Source: Wuchereria bancrofti
Taxonomy: Eukaryota > Nematoda > Chromadorea > Rhabditida > Onchocercidae
Direction of reading: 5' to 3'
Length of the DNA stretch: 64,000 bases
Assembly (NCBI GenBank): GCA_005281725.1
Contig: SSBO01000006.1
Coordinates: forward strand, 191,186-255,185
Both the position numbers and the translations under genes were made by a program. Below are positions 1 through 11,137 of the stretch, piece by piece; position 1 is the first letter of the stretch; each line of letters starts with the position of its first letter. Under the pieces are notes generated by a model. The model worked only from the letters and a program-made list of their open reading frames with translations. It was not told the origin of the DNA and ran no database searches.

Positions 1-399
1 AAGAATTGGTAATTTAAAAATTTTGGACCTGAAACTGCAAAAAGGTTCAAAAATTTGTTGCGCAAATGATTGTAAATGTTGATCGTAAATTATCCAAATT
101 TATGTGAAAATATATACGTACAATGATGGGATTTTACTTTTCAATCAATATTTTCCCTCCGTTTTCCCTCTAAAACGTTCTCTAAATCTCTTGATTCCTC
201 ATTTTGATCTTAAAATCTCATAAATTAATGACATAATGACAACCGCTTTATGCCTCTTTTTTCCTCTTCATTACATTATATTCAAATATTGAGGAAGGCG
301 GCAGTACCAATGATAAAGCTTTTAAGGTTGATTATTCAATGATCGCAGAATAATCACAACTGATCAATCAATCAATCAATTAATCAATCAATAACATAC

Positions 400-506
400 T
401 TGTTCTGAATAGTAGCTATAATGAGCGCAGTATTGCCAATGAATCCAATTAAAAGGCAAAATAGAAAAATGCATACACATGGTATGATTGGTACCAAAAT
501 AGCCAT
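400..506 (-). pseudogene. Srsx-like chemoreceptor, exon 1 only (copy 0)
   Basis: A single 107-bp exon, read from ATG at 504-506 down to a GT donor at 398-399. It encodes an N-terminal membrane segment ending in the GPCR TM1 signature [13 protein letters not shown]. It has exactly the length of exon 1 of the copy at 19072-19178 and differs by a few residues. Pyrimidine-AG sites lie just upstream of the ATG (for example near 532), as for SL trans-splicing. Positions 1-100 match intron 1 of the other copies, so the remaining exons lie beyond the left edge. Whether that gene is alive cannot be judged here. Family assignment (Srsx) rests on the complete exon set of the other copies. Confidence 0.6.
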
Positions 507-2950
507 TTTACCGCCTAACTGACATAAACTGAAAGCGTTTAAACTTAATTTTAAATTTAATTCTTGTTTATAAATAACATCGCTACACATATTTCTATTT
601 CACAAACTTAAACCAAGTTCGTGCATAGCTTATAAAATAATGTGAAAATACTTTGAATTCAGCTATTTAAGCTACATATGCATATAAATTGTGTGGAAAA
701 GTATTGGGGCCTATTATACTTGTAGGCCTATTTACACATCAAATAAAGTTTGAATGCTTTGTAATGGCTCAGTGAAGTGTAAACAACGTATCTTATGATT
801 TAACTGAAAGACAATCATTAATTAATGCCATTCATTGCAACTATATCATTGCAATTTGCGCTTTATGATAAACGTAGAAGGAATGAGAGAAATTTTGTGG
901 ATAGATGGAAATGAGAATTTCTTGAAACTTTTTGTAAATTATTTCAAAAATATTTGAACAAAGTTATCTGCAACTTGCTTCATGTTACTCAACAATTACT
1001 TTGGTTAATACTTACACAAATTTATTTGGTTACGATAAGTGGGTGAAACAAGAGAATTAGTAATTAATAGTCAGAAGTTTACATATCCTTAAGCAGTTCA
1101 AAGTAAATTATGTTGTCAACTAATCCGATTCATTACCACTTGTGAAATTACTATTAGAATTATTCACAGATATAATTTAGCATTGCTACCAATCCTAAAG
1201 AATGTAGTTTGACAAATATTACTAGATAAGAAATTAATTTTACTGTAAAAAACTCTTAATTACCTATATTAATCCTTCAATAGATTAATAACAATTATAA
1301 CGATATCGATGACTAGTCAATCTTTTCAATAAAATATACTGGCGCATGGCGCATATTTAAAATTTTGTCTAATACTTATTTTCATGACTTACAAAAAAAT
1401 TGATTGTTTACTCAAATTATATTCTTTCAAGTTATTGAATTGAAGGAAAGTATTTCCAGGAGATTATTCCAGAAACGACTAAATAAAATTGTTGTCAACT
1501 AATATGTTCATTGTATTTAATATCACTTGTGTACTTAGTATTAACCAGAGTTATCCGCGAAAACATATGTGGCGCAACCGCTAACAACTGTTTAAGTTAC
1601 AGTCGAAAAATCATTTTGCAATTTGTACTATCTACTTGCCTTGTAAAAATGGATGAAATGGAAAATTAAGCTTGTAACAATGAAACCGCTTTTATATTTT
1701 TAATTTTTTAATTATAAATTTTTGTTAAATTTTGTAATGAATATAACATGGAAGTAAATCAGATAAAATAGCTGCTAATTGGCATTGAAATGTGACGTGT
1801 TATTTAATATAAGCATCAATTCATGTGTAATTTTGAGATATTATTCAAAATGGAAAGAAAGAATCTGATGTGATTTAAGTTTTTACTTTTTTTTCTCTTC
1901 TTTTTTTTCTCTACTTAATTTGTTTTCTCAAGTTTCTAAGCAATTTAGACTTGTTCAGAGCATCATTTTTGATATTAATATTGTAATTCCTGAAAGATGT
2001 CATAGCATAACTTTTAAGGATATTAGTTAACCTAAAAATATGTTTTATTTAAAACGTAAAAAATGGAAAGAAAAAGCTGACAACCAATATTAATTGATAA
2101 CCAGATAAAAGTCTTAGTTAACGTGGCGTGAAAAGTCGAAGAGGATTAAAAGGACAAGGTAAAAATAAGGTGTTTTAATGGCCAAGATGGAATATTCAGC
2201 TTTTTATCAACTCACCGATATTACCGCTATTTAGCAAAAATTCTTTATGAACATAAATATCCGTAGTTGTCATAATGTCACATACCCTAATCTGATTCAT
2301 CCTAATCTGAGTCAGTCTACAGTAAAGGGAATCATTAATGATTTGTATATGATATTTTGATGCAGCTGCTTGGCTACCTTATAAGCCATCGTTTCTAGGC
2401 CGTAGAGCCATCCTAAGATATTCCTTTGCTTTTTTTTCTGAAATTAAAGATGGAGCAATCAATTGAAATAATCATAATTAATTTGCATTTTATAAAATTA
2501 TTAGTGTGAAATCACTGATGACAGTAGATGAATAAAAACAGGTTAAAGCAACTTATTTGCACGGCTTTTATTTATTAATCAATTGAAATGCCCGCTTATT
2601 TCAGCCATTATTGTAATTTGGCTCACAATCCCATAAAGAATAATTATTGTTCAATTAATGAGAGTTATTAAAATGTTCCAAATGAAATCTAACAAATTGC
2701 TTTAAATAGCTATAACAGCACAACTTACTTTGACGCTGTGATGAAAACTAAAAGATCTCAAACTATAATTGAGGAAAAGAAATAGATAATTTCCAGTATG
2801 CTACATACGTAAAACCAAATTAACTTTTTTCATTTCAGACATCGAACATGAAAATTTGAAGCTTTTGTTTTCTGTTCATTTGATTTTTCAAGTTCAGTTT
2901 TTCATTTTAAACTCACTTCGTTTCATATTTTCCATAATACAGAAAATCAT
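507..2950. other. AT-rich upstream flank of chemoreceptor copy 0
   Basis: No convincing gene. Parts of 900-1200 resemble 19440-19800, the upstream flank of the other chemoreceptor copy (shared stretch around 'acctgtgaaattactatta' / 'agtttagcattgctatc'), so the duplication included promoter-side DNA. The rest is unremarkable AT-rich sequence. Confidence 0.5.
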
Positions 2951-2999
2951 TGAAAGCCAAGCAAAAAAATTGTTTTATATATTTTAAATATTTTAGTTT

Positions 3000-4127
3000 C
3001 TTTTTGACATTTTATAAGATCAATTTTTACCTCTTCCAATAATAAAATAAATAATTGCATGGTATGCTTAAATTAAATTAAATTTTTTGAAAAATCGGAG
3101 AACATTGTCGATGGATAGATTGACGTTAATGCTAGTTGCCCCAACCCAATAAAATATTAAATTTGCAAAAGTTCGAAGTTTTTAGTTGCTGCAATTAGAA
3201 ATTGGAACAGTGCTATGGCAACCATTAAAGTTATTCATAATTAATTAGTTCTCTAAAATCTTCAATGTATACAATTTTAATGTTGAAATGAAAGCTGTCG
3301 AATAATGAAAAAAAAAAGCGAAGGACATTTATGGTTGACACACAGTTTCATAACAACATTCTGGCAATTATTTAAATAGCTCACATATTTTAGTCTTCGC
3401 CATAACTCAACTCAGTATTGCATAAAGTATAATTGTTGTTTAATTAATAAGTGTTGATAATAATACTCTAAACTAAATTTGACAAACCATTGCTACCACA
3501 GCACAAATTACCTGCCATGTTTTTGCAACAATTACTTGAAAGCCAGGCAGAAAAATTTTGGCCAGAGATGAATTGATATTTTGCTTCAATTCTCTTCCAG
3601 AAAATTTGTTAAGATGTTTGATGGTCAAATATTATTTAACCTGAGAGATATCTATCGAAAATCTTACTCGTTATTTCCATCATATATCAAAACCAATATG
3701 TGCATAGCAATTGAATAAAGTATTGCTGGCAGAATCATTATTGGAATATAAAGCATTTTACTCATTTTCCGATATCTGCAAATAACCATTACAGTTCTGA
3801 TTTAGAACTATTATTCGAATTTAGAAGAAGGTAGTAAATAATTTAGCATTGCCATTTGAGAAACACAACTATCAGCCAGCAGTAGAGAGATTGAAGTTAC
3901 TTGTACTGTCCAAATACTTACTTTAAAGGTCTTAAAATGGCTATGGCTCGGAAGTATGCCTATAGGAAGTAATATAATCATTGAAAAATTCATGCCAAAA
4001 TTGGGTAATAACTGTATCCAAATACATTTCCATAAGGGTGTGAAAGTGATTCCAGTAAAAATAAAGTATGCAAATGGAATATGGCCAATTTGGTGAGAAT
4101 GATTAACTGCGCTCAGCGCCATTAATA
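3000..4127 (-). pseudogene. Srsx-like chemoreceptor pseudogene (copy 1)
   Basis: Minus-strand copy nearly identical to 17750-18600. The TM2-TM3 exon (low end 3922, high end about 4127) carries one extra base at about 3952, compared with 18412, exactly at the Asp-Arg (DR) motif after TM3. This turns [13 protein letters not shown] into a shifted frame. A second small indel lies near 4125. The TM4 exon (about 3670-3776) is intact. The TM5 exon (about 3380-3515) carries a 7-bp deletion, an in-frame TAG, a TAA and a CGA-to-TGA change relative to the open exon at 16653-16792. The TM6-7 exon (about 3035-3200) has lost a central stretch. No terminal exon is visible. This is a dead gene. Confidence 0.8.
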
Positions 4128-4129
4128 TT

Positions 4130-5490
4130 ATTGACGTTGTACATTCTTTTGAAGTTTTTAAAAATTTTGCAAGCTGAGATACGCAAAAGATTCAAAAGTT
4201 TGTTGTGTAAAATATTTTAAATGTTGATCGTAAACCTTTCAAATTCAAAAAAGAAATCCATGCTTTCAAATTCATGTAAAATTATATATATTGATGAAAC
4301 TTTCCTTTTCAATTTCTATTTTCCTTCCGTTTCTTCTCTGAAACATTCTCTGAATCTCTTAATTCATTATTTTAATTTCTCTCGAATTTATGTAAATCAA
4401 TGAGATAATGACAATTGCTTTATGTCTCTTTTTCACACACTTCGAACATCCCACATCTCTTTTTTTACTTAGAAACTTTACGATCTTTGTATTTTTTTCG
4501 CTTTTAATAATAAAGTTTTTTCAAGTTCATTTCTTCGTATCGCCTTTTCTTTTCTTATTTTCGATTTCGAAGATGAAATGCGTAATCCTTCCAAAATGTT
4601 TCAGAATAAAGTTAAATTATCTAAATTATCTAAACCTGCAATAATCAGATGCAATAGGTTATCTATATATTTTGAGGTTAATAAAATAAGTAACTGTCTC
4701 CTACAAAAAGAACAGATCCATAGAACACAGCAGATATCAGGAAAATGACACGCTATGTCGAGAAATCAAATGCTATCAAATAGTTGCAAAATTGTATAGA
4801 TATTGTTTATTTATAAATTTACAAAGTGCAAATGGAAAATATTCTGAATTTTAACGAATTTTTTCCTAAATTCACCGAATTAAAATTTTTTACTTTAATG
4901 AAATCTTTTTTCTAAATTTTGAAATTAAATTCTAAAATCCTAAATTATAATTTATTTGCTCAGTAAGTTCCATTACAGCAAGACGAAAGTAAGGACATCA
5001 AAAATAACCAGAGAAACATGTCCTTTAGTATTGTTACCTTAAGCGCATAAACATTCAAAACATTTGTTCTGAAATGTTGGCATAAAACCAAAAAAAAATA
5101 GATAAACTTTTTGCTACTTTTGAGCATAGGAATATTTGCTATCCCTTCTAGAAAGAATTCAACTTCATTACGGAAAATCTGAGCAATGAAAGAGATATTG
5201 AAGAAAAAAGAAAAGTAAAAGTAAACATTAATAGGGAGCGGAAAAAACTAGGAACTACAAGAGAGATAATGGAAAGTGAGAATTAAATATATGAAAATGT
5301 CGGAAAAAATCATTAAACGTTTCAGTCAGTTGTTTCTTCAAAAGACTATCGAAAAAGATATAACTCAATAACAGGTAACTCAGGAATAGATAATAATAAC
5401 TCAACAGTGCGTAACTAAAGATAAAAAAGTGTAATATAAAAGGTCAGAAAATGAATTGGCTTTCCTTGCATCTTAGTAAACGGATTGGAA
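4130..5490. other. Duplicated chemoreceptor intron, then intergenic DNA
   Basis: 4150-4440 matches intron 1 of the copy at 18640-18930. At about 4440 the match stops. 4450-4560 then resembles 16915-17005, an intron of another copy, so a recombination breakpoint lies near 4440 and exon 1 of copy 1 was lost there. 4600-5490 holds no recognisable gene. Confidence 0.5.
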
Positions 5491-5509
5491 AAATACTATG
5501 ATGTTAATA

Positions 5510-6165
5510 CAAATGCTTATGTACATATGAACTCAAGTAGCAATCAAGGCTATGAAGCTCTACCTCTGCTGTTCCTTGTACGGGCCGTAAATTCGAGTGG
5601 TAGCAAGAGGTAATGGATGTCACCGAGTACAAAAACGTGTAATATATACAATTAATTAATTTATTAATTTTTAGATGAATCAAATTTATCAACATTTTTA
5701 TAAACTAATTGAAAAGTCCGTTTAGGACATGAATACGCCACCCTTTTAGTGTTCTGAACTGCATGTTGCGCTGGAAATGGAAATGATTAGAAAATATTTT
5801 GTACAAACTGTAAAACATCGATATAGAAAGTGATCGTTTGTGATTATACTCATAAATATGGCCTTATCAGTACGAGATAAAAGTATTATCATATTCCTTC
5901 AACAGACTAAGACATAATAATCATTTTTAATGTTATTAAAATTAGAAATTACCGATATCATTAATTCTGTCTTCTTGAACCATCCTTCAAAGCTGTTTCG
6001 GGAGATCTGAATCAGCAGGATGAAATTCTTCCTGTGTTTCCGCAGCCAACGATTCCTGCGCGGCATGAACCGGAATTCGAATTGTTCTTCTTCGTTAAAT
6101 TCCAGCATCTGCGAAATCATGCATTCCAATTTACTTAAAACTGATCGTAACACCAATTTAGGCTA
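5510..6165 (-). pseudogene. Decayed copy of the zinc-finger gene at 43.6-45.1 kb
   Basis: Three blocks match exons 3-5 of the minus-strand gene at 43562-45072. About 5950-6100 matches exon 3, including the same 3' splice-donor context. About 5712-5775 matches the C2H2 exon, with 'LKGWRIH' still readable. About 5535-5610 matches the C2HC exon ('VELHSLDC'). The first cysteine pair and the final histidines of the C2H2 finger are lost, and frames and stops do not agree between blocks. No acidic exon 2 or exon 1 is recognisable. A MITE sits immediately to the right. Confidence 0.7.
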
Positions 6166-6349
6166 AACAGCAAATATGTTACACTTTTTATTCTAATATC
6201 AATTTGAGAAAAAAAAAAGACAAAAATAAACCTTTACGAAAATATTTCCTTTCCATTTGACATTATATTACAACGTTTTGATGCTTACATTTATTTCTTA
6301 CTAATTTGTTTTCTGCATGCACTTTAGTTTTTTTTCTCACCGCATACTT

Positions 6350-6580
6350 TGTCGCGAAACTCGAAATAATCTCGCGAATCTCCAAATAAAACTTACAAAA
6401 TATATCAAATAAAATTGTATTAATTCATAATACGAAAATTTGTCTTAATTCAACATCAGAAATGTAAAACTGTTTCAAATTGCATCATGTAAACAATCAT
6501 TATTCCAACACTCATACTTCCTGTCTAGACATTTTCAACTGATAAAAAAGATTCGCGAGATTATTTCGAGTTTCGCGACA
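6350..6580. mobile_element. Short TIR element (MITE), about 230 bp
   Basis: Perfect terminal inverted repeats of about 30 bp: 6351-6381 begins TGTCGCGAAACTCGAAA, and 6549-6580 is its reverse complement, ending TTTCGCGACA. No coding capacity. About 100 internal bases (6440-6535) recur in reverse orientation at 11026-11140 inside the spacer of the large inverted repeat. Superfamily not assigned; no certain target duplication is seen. Confidence 0.75.
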
Positions 6581-6920
6581 CTCCTTACTGAAGGAGATGG
6601 ATGCTTTAGGGATGATTGGGTATCTTTGCTTGATTGAGTCGGTTTATAGCATTTCTAGTTCGTCGAGAGATAGGTTCTTGTTCATCGACACTTTGAATTG
6701 GTTTGTCGAACACTACCGGTTGAGAATCCGAATTTTCCTCGTCGTTGATTTCCAGTGGGTACGGCATATTCACCTGTCTGTTGAGAATTTTTCCTTGTGG
6801 TAATTCTATTGAGATACTTCTTACTTCTCCATCTTTCCTTTTTTAATTTCTTTTCTCCTGGCTGGTTTCCACATGCCACGTGTCGGGAAATTTTGGATTT
6901 GATGCTTTATCGTTAGCTAC

Positions 6921-6942
6921 CTCAAACTTGGGTAATTAAACC
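6921..6942 (-). other. Exact SL1 spliced-leader sequence (copy a)
   Basis: All 22 bases match the nematode SL1 leader (begins GGTTTAATTACC, ends AGTTTGAG) on the minus strand, followed by GTAGCT. It is not an SL1 RNA gene: the downstream sequence lacks a recognisable Sm site (AATTTTTGG) and the SL RNA stem-loops. Confidence 0.95.
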
Positions 6943-6974
6943 CCCGTTGTTGTTCGTCGATTGTTTTTCCGCAC

Positions 6975-6996
6975 CTCAAACTTGGGTAATTAAACC
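6975..6996 (-). other. Exact SL1 spliced-leader sequence (copy b)
   Basis: A second full 22-base match to SL1 on the minus strand, 54 bp from copy a. It is directly preceded by AATAAA (7002 down to 6997) and followed by GTGCGG. Same AATAAA-SL1-GT arrangement as at 20356-20377. Confidence 0.95.
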
Positions 6997-7369
6997 TTTA
7001 TTTAACATAAAACAAATCAACATCATAATAACGCATTATACATATCGCATGGATGCTACACAGTTATAAAGGCGCTAAACATTATCATAGAGCTGAAACC
7101 CCAACCGCCCTATAAATGGACAATTGTAAAAAATGATTAATTGTAATTAAGAGATGGTGTTGGAGTTAATTGGGACTAAAGATGATAAATGTGAATTTGA
7201 GAAGAAGGAGATTTGTTTAAGGATAGATATCTCTTTGTTACAATAGTCTATTACATGCATTTAATTTTCGCATCTCTTATACAATATAATGTGTATAAGC
7301 GAGGTTAATTTATGGAAAAAGAGATTCTCATTTTCTGCTTCTCCTCGCTTTCCAGCTACATCGTTTGTA

Positions 7370-8582
7370 CCAAAAGATTATCCGTTTATCAGTTTATCGC
7401 CTTTGTTCTTCGTCTTTAGCGACACCACGGAGAATTTCTGGTTCACTGATTAACACAATCTCTCCCTCATGAGGAGCTCTTCTTACTACATCTCTTAGAG
7501 TAAAATGTTCTCTTTGGGTCTTTTCTTTAAGACTATTCAAATATTCGTCTTTCCATATTCCCCAGAAAGTATCGAGGGCCTTTAATGTATTCGACCAATA
7601 CTAAATGAGTTTTTTTTTTTTTGAGAATTCAATTTATGTGGATAAACTCATCCAATTCATCCTCCTTATTAGTAGGCATAATTAGAGGTGCGTTCGGTAG
7701 TATGAAATCAATTGAACGCAATATGATACAATTGTCAAAATTTACGTAATTTAAAATATCTTCTACTTCCACTATTAGAGTAATCAATTCCCGTTCCCAT
7801 AATAACTTCCTGCCAATAGCCCTTTTCATTGCCTTTTTTGTTAAACCAATGAATCACTCATATACTCCTCCATTCCAAGGCGCTTTTGGTACTATATTTT
7901 CCAGGTTATTTCCTTTTCCTCTAGGAATTCATTTAATTGTTGCTTCATAATGATTTTAAAAACCAACTGGAATTGACCAGCTTGTCGCTCAAGATTAATT
8001 CTGGATAGCCTCGTCTTGCTGTAAATCTCAAAACATGTAAAAAGCTTTCGGCTGAAAGAGTTTCTACCATTTCTAGATGTGCAGCTCTTGTTGTAAAACA
8101 TGTGCACTGTGCTATCATCTTTTTCTTAATCCATTATCAGTCCTAATATTGAGAGGACCCTAAATAATCTAGTCCTATTCGCGCGAAAGGTCTTGATCGT
8201 GTGGTCCGAGATGCTGGATGATCGGCCATGGTTGGTAGTTTAAATGATTTGGTTGTCCAGCATCTGCACTTCATGCACTTATTCAAGATTCGTTTGATTT
8301 CCGTTCTATATTTCGGGATCCATATCGTCGATCTCAGATTCGAGAGTGTATGAGTAATTCCAGCATGATACAATTGCACATGTCGTCTTGAATGAGGAGT
8401 TCAGTTATGGAGCTATGTCTTGGAAGATATATTGAGTGTAAATTACTTTCTTCCATTTCAGAACTTATTATACGGCCTTCACATTTCCATAGTCCATTAT
8501 CATAAAATAAATTCCATTTGGTTATTTCATCTTTGGTAACTTCTTCTGACTGTACTTGTCTGAATAGCACAATTTCTGCCAA
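7370..8582 (-). pseudogene. BEL/Pao pol remnant: integrase region
   Basis: Read on the minus strand in broken frames. 8350-8582 is the linker before integrase ('LWKCEGRI', then 'YLPRHSSITELLI'). 8143-8379 is the H2C2 integrase zinc-binding domain with HAGITHTLSNLR, WIPKYR and CxxC, then SRPFARIGLDYLG. 7890-8110 is the catalytic core, including LFTCFTTRAAHLEMVE and ILSDK where Pao elements usually have SDN. 7629-7829 is RAIGRKLLWERELITLIVEVE. 7400-7610 is the DUF5641-like tail (FWGIWKDEYLNSLKEK). At least three frameshifts or stops separate the blocks, so it is non-functional. It would insert element cDNA if intact. Confidence 0.85.
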
Positions 8583-10396
8583 CTCGTACTCCTATGTTGT
8601 CAATATGTTCTCTCGAACTGAATAAACTTAAAAAAAATGATCCACACCTATAAGAATGTCCGGTTGTTTCCATTGGCCTTTGAAATTGTTTAATTAATTT
8701 GGTTTGTTTATCATCAATAGTTCCTTTTTGTTTAAATGAACTATAATTCATTCGTCAAGTAGTTAACCGTTATTGCATCTAATCGGATTATTTCTTTATT
8801 TACAATTTTTACTCCGATTTCGGTTTTAGTAGTAAGACACGTTTTTGATATCTCATTGCCAAATGAAGCAATGTTTAGCTCCATTTCTTTGGTTCCTGTA
8901 ATTCAATCAATAGGGCAAATTCTTTATATGAACGATAATTGAGAACCAATATCAAATAGAGTTAAAGTTCTTTGTTGACATAATAGTAAGATTCGCTTCT
9001 TCTTTTGAATTCCTTTTTCGATAATAGGATTAGCGATTGTCCATCAAATCCAGTTTTTCTTTGTTGGAATCCACTGTTTGCGTGAGTTCCTTGTAATTGA
9101 GAGGACACAGTGCCGTATTGTGTGGACCTTTCCAATGGAAACACAAAAGTCTCTTTTTTTTTGCAATCACCTGTTGCATGCCTTGTTCTAAGACATTTGA
9201 AACATGCAGTGATTTTCCTCAAACCTTCCATCCGGAGTTTGAGTGTGGGTATATAAATGTTACGTATATTATTACAGCGGTCCTTACTGCAAAATACGTT
9301 TTTCCATCCATTGGAGTTTCTTCTGGAACCCTTTTTGATATGATTGTATTGCCTCTTTTTGGTGAATTGATTGTGGCTAAGGCTGAAGTTTCACCCTTAA
9401 CATTATATTTGTTTGCTCCTTTGTGTTCGCTTGACTTCTAGCAACTTCTTTATTTCTTAGTACTAATCTTGTCAAGTACTGTCAAGTACTGTGGATACCT
9501 TTAACTGACCAACTTGTCGACGCTTCTTTCAATTGATATAATTTATCCACTATCGCTGGTAATTTATTCGGATGCTCTAAATTTTTACCTATAGCTTCTA
9601 GCTGTCGAAGTACTCTCTCTATGGCTTCGATTGTTGCTTTCCAATCACGGTCATTGCTTTTGTTGGAATTCAGTTCATTGTAAAGTGATTTCCTTATAAT
9701 GAAAGGTTTACCATACTTCTCCATTAGTAAATCTATTATTACATAGTAGTTTTCTGGCCCCATATCATATAACCTCTTACAGCTAGCAGTGTATCCTCTT
9801 TAAGATAAGATATCAAGTAGTCCAACTTCTGAATGACTGGGATGTTTTGCTCATGAATTGCCGCCTTGAAACTACACCAAAATTGCCTCCATAATTTTGT
9901 ATCCCCACTAAATGTTATTAGTGGTAATTGTGGGAATTTTATCTCCGCTTGATTTGTGAGAATCATACTATTCTTTGAGAATGATTTTCTGGTATCTCCT
10001 TGACTTAAATTTTGAAGTACCAAGTAATAATCATCACTATATATTTTAAGGGTAATAATAGTTTCTCTTGTTCTAGTAATCGAGCTTAAAATACCTTGTG
10101 GATCGTCAACCATATTGGCATATTTCCCTTCTTCCTCCTTTCTCTTCGTCGCGATTGTCAATCCCTGAATGATATCCAACCATTTTTGATTGCTGTTTCG
10201 AGCAACCCAGCATAATATTTGAGATGTGTGATCTTCTCTTTGACGATCCGCGATTTGATTTCGTATTGTTGTTTGAGTTCCTCTCGCGGAAGTGTTTAAC
10301 TCGGAGGGGTTAGATAGAGTTCGCTTGCTTCGTTTTAAAACGTTTTCGAATTCTTGATTTTGGTATTTCGATTCCTTTACTTATACTTCCAGACAT
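8582..10396 (-). pseudogene. BEL/Pao gag and protease remnant
   Basis: Starts at an ATG at 10394-10396 (MSGSISKGIEIPKS) and hits a stop about 27 codons later, with the frame regained downstream. 9740-10180 encodes the Pao gag core (DUF1759-like: FPQLPLITFSGDTKLWRQFW and KLDYLISYLKEDTLL). 9482-9763 continues it. 9170-9230 carries a CCHC zinc knuckle, CFKCLRTRHATGDC (C-x2-C-x4-H-x4-C). Near 8910-8945 is a protease-like LFDIGSQLSFI, where the usual S/T of D(S/T)G is Ile. Near 8640 is PDILIGVDHFF (DUF1758-like). Only about 60 bp further on the integrase linker begins, so reverse transcriptase and RNase H are deleted. Confidence 0.85.
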
Positions 10397-10427
10397 ATTT
10401 CAAACTCATGGTACCAAAAAATCTATT

Positions 10428-10855
10428 TTCGTAAAATTTGAGGTTCAGTCTGAATAAAACTTGTGGCTTAGAGTCGAATTGGACTTTCATATGCTCAAGA
10501 GCCTTCCTTGTTTGTTCTTGCCGTTGGTATAAACGAATGCGTTGAATGAAAGGTCTGTTGTAACGATTTTATACGCTATCAACCACAATATATAGATATT
10601 AATATATAGCAACAATACTGATAATTTCGTAGAGTATCTACGAACGGGATGAAGAAAATGGATGGATTGATGAGGAATTTAATGAAATTAAATGAGCTGT
10701 ATGTGAGGGAGAGCAGCCGAACTGCAGCTTGCTGGTAAAGAAAAAAACTGATCAAGACAAAGGATTTAAATCCTTATATAGTGGGCACTGACTTGCAACA
10801 AGAGCATGATTATTGATTAATGAGCTGTCGGATGATCTTTACTCTTTATATGGTA
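10428..10855. repeat. Left arm of a large inverted repeat
   Basis: Reads TTTCGTAAAATTTGAGGTTCAGTC onward in near-perfect reverse complement of 11138-11555, with scattered substitutions and a few small indels. The terminal bases resemble the TGTCGTGAA BEL LTR end but are mutated. The arm abuts the gag start of element 1. It lacks SL1 and does not resemble the element-1 3' LTR beyond the terminus, so it is probably a separate fold-back element or a pair of inverted solo LTRs. Confidence 0.85.
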
Positions 10856-11137
10856 AAAGATGTATTGTAGCTTCAAAAAAATAATATTGTAGCTTCTCAA
10901 AGGATGACTATTAGCTCAGAAAACTTTTACAATATTTCGACATTGCAAGCAAATTTGATTTGAAACAAAGGAGTAATTTTTAACGTTTTAAACGATGCAC
11001 ATACTTTTTGTATTCAGATGAAAATGTCTAGACAAACAGACAACCTCAACTACAATGGGAAGAATAGGAAGTGTTGGAATAATGATTGCTTACATGATGC
11101 AATCTGAAGCAGTTTTACATTTCTAATGTTGAATTAA

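Larger units (their letters stand above)
6881..7370 (-). repeat. 3' LTR region of BEL/Pao element 1, with two SL1 copies
   Basis: Boundary on the low side is inferred from a terminus TGTCGGGAAA at 6881, close to the TGTCGTGAA terminus of element 2. Read on the minus strand it contains AATAAA, an exact 22-nt SL1 (6996 down to 6975), 32 nt of unrelated sequence, then a second exact SL1 (6942 down to 6921), then 40 nt to the terminus. The segment 6975-7070 shares islands with LTR 20345-20854: SL1, 'tttatttaacataaaacaaa', 'gcattatacatatcg', 'gctacacag'. The inner boundary with the integrase C-terminus is approximate. Confidence 0.65.

Noticed and set aside
6881..6945. A genuine SL1 RNA gene at 6921
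   Set aside because: The leader and GT fit, but no Sm site or SL RNA stem-loops follow, and the sequence lies in an LTR region.
9097..9441. 114-residue plus-strand ORF
   Set aside because: Antisense shadow of the gag zinc-knuckle region.
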